Positions 58,998 to 64,000 of a stretch of 64,000 nucleotides of DNA are shown in pieces (the stretch's first letter is position 1; each line of letters starts with the position of its first letter). The stretch is taken from the NCBI RefSeq assembly GCF_014805625.2, contig NW_023998487.1:361619-425618 (forward strand). Direction: 5' to 3'. The stretch is from Glossina fuscipes. Lineage: Eukaryota > Arthropoda > Insecta > Diptera > Glossinidae. The notes beneath the pieces are model-generated. The model was not told the origin of the DNA, searched no databases, and saw only the letters and a program-made list of their open reading frames with translations. Made by a program: the position numbers and the translations under genes.

Positions 58998-60330
58998 TTA
59001 TTTTACCTTCAGCGACGCTGCAATACGATAAGAGTTCTCATAAATATCATCCACATCTACATATGTGTTTGGCAGAACAAAAAGGAAATCAGAGAAGAAG
59101 ATGATATCATGTAAAAATGGAAGGGTAGAGTTGCTAAATTCGACCATTCTGACCATCCCGAATTTCGCGTTTAATGGAAGGGAAGGCCTAATGTTGCCCG
59201 CTTTCCATACCATTTCGAAGTCTGACTTAGTTTAAAATCATCCACATCCCTCACCATGTGGCATTTGGGAAAACTTCATCAAATTTAAGCGGACTTCTTG
59301 GAAGGATGATTTTACATACGCTAAACACAACTGCGCAACTAACTACTAAACTAACTAAAGCCAGACAACCTGCGAGTGGATAGTTTGTTTTCGTCTACAT
59401 AATATTTGCTTAGAAATTAGAGGTTCATATTTTTTAAAGGATCGCAATCGGCCGACGCAGATTATTTGCATTTGGATTTGAAACGATTTCGACATGTTTT
59501 TAAGTCATAATATAGATGTGACTAAAACGATGTTACAAATATGAGCTAGGTATTTGATAAGTCATGGCAAATGAATCTTAATAGTTTTAAAGCCAATCTT
59601 GTCAATACCAATTGCTTTACATAATCGCAAGCATGCTTTTCAATACATAATATTCATCGACAAACCTAACAAAAATTTTGTCAGTCAAAACCTAATTTCT
59701 GTATCTACTTTGTTTGTGTCATGAACTAAGCCGGACTTTGCTTCATAACAAGTAATTTGCGGTTTTCTTAGATTCCAAGCGGCGATTCCACGCCCATCAA
59801 TGCAAATCTCATGTAACTCATGTGCCTGCCATTTTAACTCATTTGTAAATTACGATTTGTGTTTTTCTATACTGATTGCTACAAACGAATCCAAACGAAC
59901 ATTCTCATCGGAAAGCCCTTTCACCTATTCGCCTATAAACTCCAATAGCTCCTTTGCATCAATATGATTATACATTCGATTCCAATCAACACCTAAGACG
60001 TTTCTTTCTGGATTAGCATAATTACTACTTGTGCAAACTCAATATACAATAGTCCGAGTCGCAAGGTGATATTCGAGAAAGAAATCATAATCCACAAAAA
60101 TAGTATCACGCTACGAAATCGTAGAAGCTGAAAATTGATCATAAAGGACTACATTCGATTTTTTGCAATGGTGACATTGTTCTCTTTATTCCAACAAGTC
60201 CTATTGTTATGCCGCCAACAAGTTGTAGTGCTGTGAAAATCACTTAAGACCATTATTTGTAGAATCAAATGTTGACGTCTCAACTCTTTCCACAAATGGA
60301 TCAAACCTCAAGATTATGCCCGCACACACT
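58998..60330 (-). mobile_element. LINE-B remnant (endonuclease C-part to RT start)
   Basis: From right to left: LYDQFSASTIS and VDYDFFLEYHLATRTIVY near 60060-60160; NPERNVLGVDWNRMYNH near 59955-60015, the 'VDW..MY' segment that follows the endonuclease in several insect LINEs; then KAIGIDKIGFKTIKIHLP and YLAHICNIVL near 59540-59620, the GxDxIxxKxIK block that opens the RT; and the open frame 58998-59213 with MVWKAGNIRPSLPLNAK and EFSNSTLPFLHDII (the W..A.I.P and R.I..LPFLSK blocks). It is a different lineage from LINE-A. Truncated after the RT start and frame-shifted. Confidence 0.75.
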
Positions 60331-60990
60331 GTCTAAAATATTTTCATTTTCATTTATAACTAATTTCGAAATAAATAAATTTAATGTGAGGAGCGTTAAT
60401 ACATGTTTCAGAGATACATAACACTCAAATAATCACCGAAATACACCGAAACCCCTCTAGTGCATTATTTGAACTCTAGACGCTAATATGGCAAATTTTT
60501 AAATGTTTTTTCCTCTCTCAGGTAAGAGAAGTATCATAGAAGGAAAATTGTCGTTGGAATTACACAGTCAGCTACATGGAACAGCGATTCGAAGAAGCAA
60601 ATTTATGAATAAATTTGTGTTAGTAATAGCTTTTGTTAAGCTTAACGGTTGATAACACAGGGACTTTAGATATTATGTAACGATGTAATGAATATGCTAC
60701 AATTAAGATTAGAGAAGAAACTTGAATAGAAAAGCGCTTTTTGTATTTCCTCAAAGACAATGTTAAGAAAATTTCCTATTTGATGGAATGGATTTGCATG
60801 AAAACTAGAATTGTCTAAGTAACCACATCCTAAAATAGTAAAATCAAATACACGTCCTTAATGCTTCACTTGCCCGATGACGCTGTCGATTGTCGAAAGA
60901 GATAATAGCAATACTCATTGCATTTTGCAGAAATAAAAGAAATTGTTGACATTGATAAAATGTTATGAATGAACTTAGGTACTCGTAAGC
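60331..60990. other. Unassigned DNA
   Basis: Nothing recognised. The minus frame at 60866-61186 overlaps the dispersed repeat at 61010-61190. Confidence 0.35.
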
Positions 60991-61009
60991 TACTTGTATG
61001 CCATATCAG

Positions 61010-61190
61010 TAGGATATTGACGAAAGACAAAGTCAGTCGAGTCAAGACAAGTTGAATTTTTAAATATCGGACAAGATCAGAAGGAGCATTGTAAATGTAA
61101 AGCCGTGTAAATAATTTGTACATAGATTTCTTGAAAAATTGCAAATACAACCAATGCTGCCTGAAAACTTGCACTTCAGTGGACAACAGA
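61010..61190 (+). repeat. Dispersed repeat copy (pair with 52095-52320)
   Basis: It shares AAGACAAAGTC, GTCGAGTC, AATAATTTGTACATAGATTTC, TTGAAAAATTGCAAATAC and CTTGCACTTCAGTGG with the other copy. The 106-codon minus frame running across it (60866-61186) is therefore likely repeat-derived or chance. Family unknown. Confidence 0.6.
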
Positions 61191-61549
61191 AGGCGGAAAA
61201 GAACGTAAAATCACAAAGGGCATTTTGTCAATGTCAAACCTTGCCTACAAACTTGCAAAAAAATTTCTTTATAAATAACTTTCTTATTTGGTTTTATTTC
61301 AGTTCATTTTTTTAAAGGAAGATGGTCAGTACAAAAGGTTGAACCGCAGTCAGCTGCAGTATTCATACTTGTTTTTTACATTTCATGTTTATTGAAACAA
61401 TATGTTATTTCTTATATATCTTGATACTTTCTCAACCATAGACCTCTTGAAAGTAAGAGAGACGGGAGGTTTTATTGTGTAAGCACAGATGTATTTGGGC
61501 GTGCGTTGATAGAAAACTGAATAATCCGTCACACAATATTGGACGTGTT

Positions 61550-61860
61550 GACATATGAAACTTTGTTTAGGTAAACCTGGAGACTTTTAACTTTTAGAGT
61601 ATAAGTCACTGGGATCTCTTTTTCATGTTTATACTGCGTCTATCTTTATCTTTATATAGAAAACTGTAGTATCTTGTAAAGCAAAGTGTTTGTGACATAG
61701 AAAGTCACTTGAAATTAATTAGTTTTGATTTAAAGAATATAACAACGACTAACGTTATTGTTACGACTATCACTTTCATATTAGTCGTTGAATGTCAAAT
61801 GATTAATTAAATAAATATTTGTATTTGTAACTCTTGGTTTAACTCAGTTAGTAAATAAAG
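61550..61860 (+). repeat. 0.3-kb direct repeat, left copy
   Basis: The best-conserved part, 61665-61850, matches 63385-63570: AGTATCTTGTAAAGCAAAGT, AGTCACTTGAAATTAATTAG, ATGATTAATTAAATAAA and CTTGGTTTAA. It contains a GTGAC/GTCAC hairpin (61692-61708) and a perfect 10-bp inverted repeat, CAACGACTAA/TTAGTCGTTG (61743-61752, 61781-61790). The two copies could be terminal repeats of a small element or two insertions of one. No TG...CA ends or target duplications were found. Confidence 0.8.
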
Positions 61861-61887
61861 TTCGGTCTAATAACAGAGGTGGAAAAT

Positions 61888-62062
61888 GTTATTATTATTA
61901 TTATTATTAATTTCGCCAGAAAAATAAACTCTAGAACTAAACTCTTAAAGCACTAGCATCTAAGACTATTAAAAACTCTACCGTACTTGAGATCCCAACC
62001 CACGACCATTGAGTTGTTAGTCGAGATTCCTCGCCTTCGGCCGCTCAGGCGGATCTGGCGAG
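61888..62062 (-). mobile_element. tRNA-derived SINE, family 1, with 10-bp target duplication
   Basis: GGTGGAAAAT flanks the element at 61878-61887 and 62063-62072. On the minus strand it starts CTCGCCAGATCCGCCTGAGC, has GGCCGAAGGCGAGG at the A-box position and GTGGGTTGGGATCTCAAG at the B-box position. It then carries the same 3' module as 6591-6771 (GATGCTAGTGCTTTAAGAG, TTATTTTTCTGGCGAAATTA) and a (TAA)n tail. Length 175 bp. The promoter boxes are more decayed than in the 6.6-kb copy, but the target duplication is intact. Confidence 0.92.
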
Positions 62063-62072
62063 GGTGGAAAAT

Positions 62073-63289
62073 AAGAATGTATTGTACAGACAGTTAATAT
62101 GTATAGAATTACGTTATGAGATAACCAAAAATTTTTCAAACTAGGTGTTAGAAGTGGATATAAATAAATAGTAAAATTAAATGAGCATTAAACAAATATT
62201 CTCATCACCTTGTTTTGACCGGAAACCACTAGACGAAAAGAAAGAATAGCTCTCCACTATTTTAACTTACCGGATAGTTAATAATAACTCGTTTTTCTGT
62301 TGTCATCTATTGCGAGCATTGAAAAAGTAGACTCTTTAACGTTGTCTCGAACATGAATAAAAACTGTTATTACTTTGTAAATGACAATGTGTTCATGGAA
62401 TCGTCTCAAAAATCGATATCCTGCAACATTTGGTAAAACTTTATCCAGACACCTTAATTGATGAAACTAGGTTGTGATGACAAGTGTAATGCAATTCGTG
62501 CTCGAATAATTGTTGTGCACGTAATCTCGAAATAAAACGCGTTTTTTCTCTTCAACTTACAATTCAATACTTCATTTCATTTCAACTCTTACTTCTGTAT
62601 TAATAAAATCACATGACGTCATGAATACCTATATAATTAGAACATACATAGAAAATAATAATTCAGCGTGAGTCTGTATAACAATAATGACTACGAAAGT
62701 TTAAGTGATTTATAGAGAATTTGAGAGAGAGTTTTTTAATAAATAAAGATGCCATCAAAATTGTGCTTGGGTTGATCGAAGGTCAACCAAAACCTTCATA
62801 ATATAAATTTATCAAATTTTGTGCGAAAGTGAGATTCTTCGGGGTATTGTTTATCAAAAATTGACAAATTAAATTTAATTGGAAAGACAAAGTCGCACTT
62901 TCACCGGACTTTTAATTCTACTATTTTATTACACTGTTTGCCCTTCGCAAACGTGTTTGGCAATGAAACGAAAGCGATGTGCACACAGGATGGCCGTATA
63001 AATCGCTTGCACAGATACAACAAACACACTCTTACAACGCAGGCATTTAATTGAGCATTTCTACTTGTTAAAGACAGTCACGGGAGTGGAATAATTTAGC
63101 AATCCGTTTAGCATCAACTCGACTATTTTGTTTATCTTAAACAGCATCTAAAATTAGCAAAATTACATAAATAAAAGAATTTTTTAACAGAAATGCTATG
63201 CAAGGTAAAACTATTACTAATCTAAATTATTTTGATATTGAACCGCAAGTAATTATTTATTTATCTATTTACTTTATTTATTTGCACAT
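62073..63289. other. Unassigned DNA between the direct repeats
   Basis: No retrotransposon protein or other gene is readable, so this is not an obvious LTR-element interior. Confidence 0.45.
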
Positions 63290-63580
63290 GAAACTCAACT
63301 AAAAAAAATCGGCAGTCGTGTTCAATTGACTCTTACTTTTAACTTTTAAAGTATAAGTTCACTTAATCGTTATATACGAAAACTGAAGTATCTTGTAAAG
63401 CAAAGTGTTTGTGACACAGAAAGTCACTTGAAATTAATTAGTTTTGATTTAAAGTATATAACAATGACTAACGTTATTGTTATGACTATCATAATTGGCC
63501 GATATCCGTTGGGTGTCAAATGATTAATTAAATAAAAATTTGTATTTTTAACACTTGGTTTAATTCAGTTATTTAAAACA
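63290..63580 (+). repeat. 0.3-kb direct repeat, right copy
   Basis: Same orientation as 61550-61860, about 1.72 kb downstream. GTGAC/GTCAC is retained, but the 10-bp inverted repeat is lost (ATTGGCCGATATCCGTTG replaces the second arm). Similarity weakens before 63330 and stops near 63575. Confidence 0.8.
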
Positions 63581-63820
63581 AAATATATGGATAAATACAA
63601 CAAAGAGTTTCCGTTAAGAGGATAAAGTTTGAGATCCAAATTTTTTTAATTTTAATTTTTATTAGAATTACTGAGTAGTTTTGTTCGGCAGCATTTTTGT
63701 TTAGTACACTTCAAAAAATATATCTTCGTATTGTAGGAAAATGTCTTTTTTCCTCCCGCAACTTTCATTACGACTTATGTACGCAAAACCATCATATTTT
63801 TTACAGAATTTTTGTTGTAA

Positions 63821-63940
63821 TTATACCCCGTTCCACGAGAGAAAACTTATAATATCCTGTACAGGCTATAAGAGGTTGCTTTTCGGATGTACGTAACAAC
63901 CAGAAGGAGTTGTAGTAGACCCATATTCTTATTATATCGA
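63821..63940 (+). mobile_element. Interspersed repeat family B fragment
   Basis: ATAATATCCTGTACAGGCTA, TTCGGATGTACGTAACAACC, AGAAGGAGTTGTAGTAGACC and CATATTCTTATTATATCGAT match the start of the fly repeat whose copy at 45380 begins 'GTTTGAAACGCCCAGAA'. The 60-codon minus frame 63801-63983 is antisense to it. Confidence 0.6.
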
Positions 63941-64000
63941 TTATACTTATGTAAAATTTTACAGATTCGGCAGCTTCGGCCAAATAACGCGCAAATTTTG

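Noticed and set aside
61550..63580. LTR pair of a small retrotransposon
   Set aside because: No TG...CA ends, no target duplication and no coding interior, so the LTR label is not supported. Kept as direct repeats only.

Overview
This window looks like non-coding, transposon-rich nuclear DNA from an insect, most likely a brachyceran fly. That inference rests on the strong A+T bias, the mix of Jockey-type and other LINEs, Copia, mariner and short-LTR elements, and abundant short interspersed repeats whose phrases resemble the DINE-1/INE-1 class known from flies. I find no convincing host protein gene, rRNA gene, true tRNA gene or CRISPR array. The longest open frame is 127 codons, and every frame with a recognisable protein signature is a decayed piece of a transposable element. 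All calls were made by eye, so identities and clade names are approximate.

Layout. 1-1012: truncated minus-strand copy of a long LTR that carries a 45-bp tandem array. 1-10.4 kb: a 99-bp retroposon with perfect target-site duplications (4076-4174), a tRNA-derived SINE (6591-6771), an interspersed repeat here called family A (7036-7575), and a 1.73-kb TG...CA LTR (7945-9678) holding five 69-bp tandem units plus a 58-bp array. 10.1-10.6 kb: another family-A copy interrupted by a 100-N assembly gap. 13.5-17.5 kb: a nearly full family-A copy, a Copia remnant (gag and RT pieces) and a minus-strand LINE RT whose YADD box reads YADN. 22.4-23.1 kb: a T-rich, strand-skewed tract. 24-31.5 kb: a second tRNA-derived SINE family, an internally deleted mariner abutting a truncated LTR, nested and head-to-head family-A copies, a LINE RT fragment with YADD, and a second short retroposon. 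34.4-35.1 kb: a weak mariner-like remnant. 38.4-38.9 kb: a family-A copy with a MITE inserted. 40.6-44.1 kb: LINE remnant, then two solo LTRs of one family in opposite orientations, each with its own 4-bp target duplication. 47.6-49.6 kb: a Jockey-like LINE (endonuclease to RT). 56.6-60.3 kb: two LINEs in tandem on the minus strand. 61.5-63.6 kb: a 0.3-kb direct repeat pair enclosing a SINE with a 10-bp target duplication.

The elements do not form a pathway. Together they record repeated insertion into a gene-poor region, and several nestings give relative ages: the MITE and a SINE tail each landed inside older family-A copies. The most useful new observation is a (TAA)n-tailed retroposon module. 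It occurs both behind a tRNA-like head and alone, and three of the stand-alone copies share nearly the same 5' edge.
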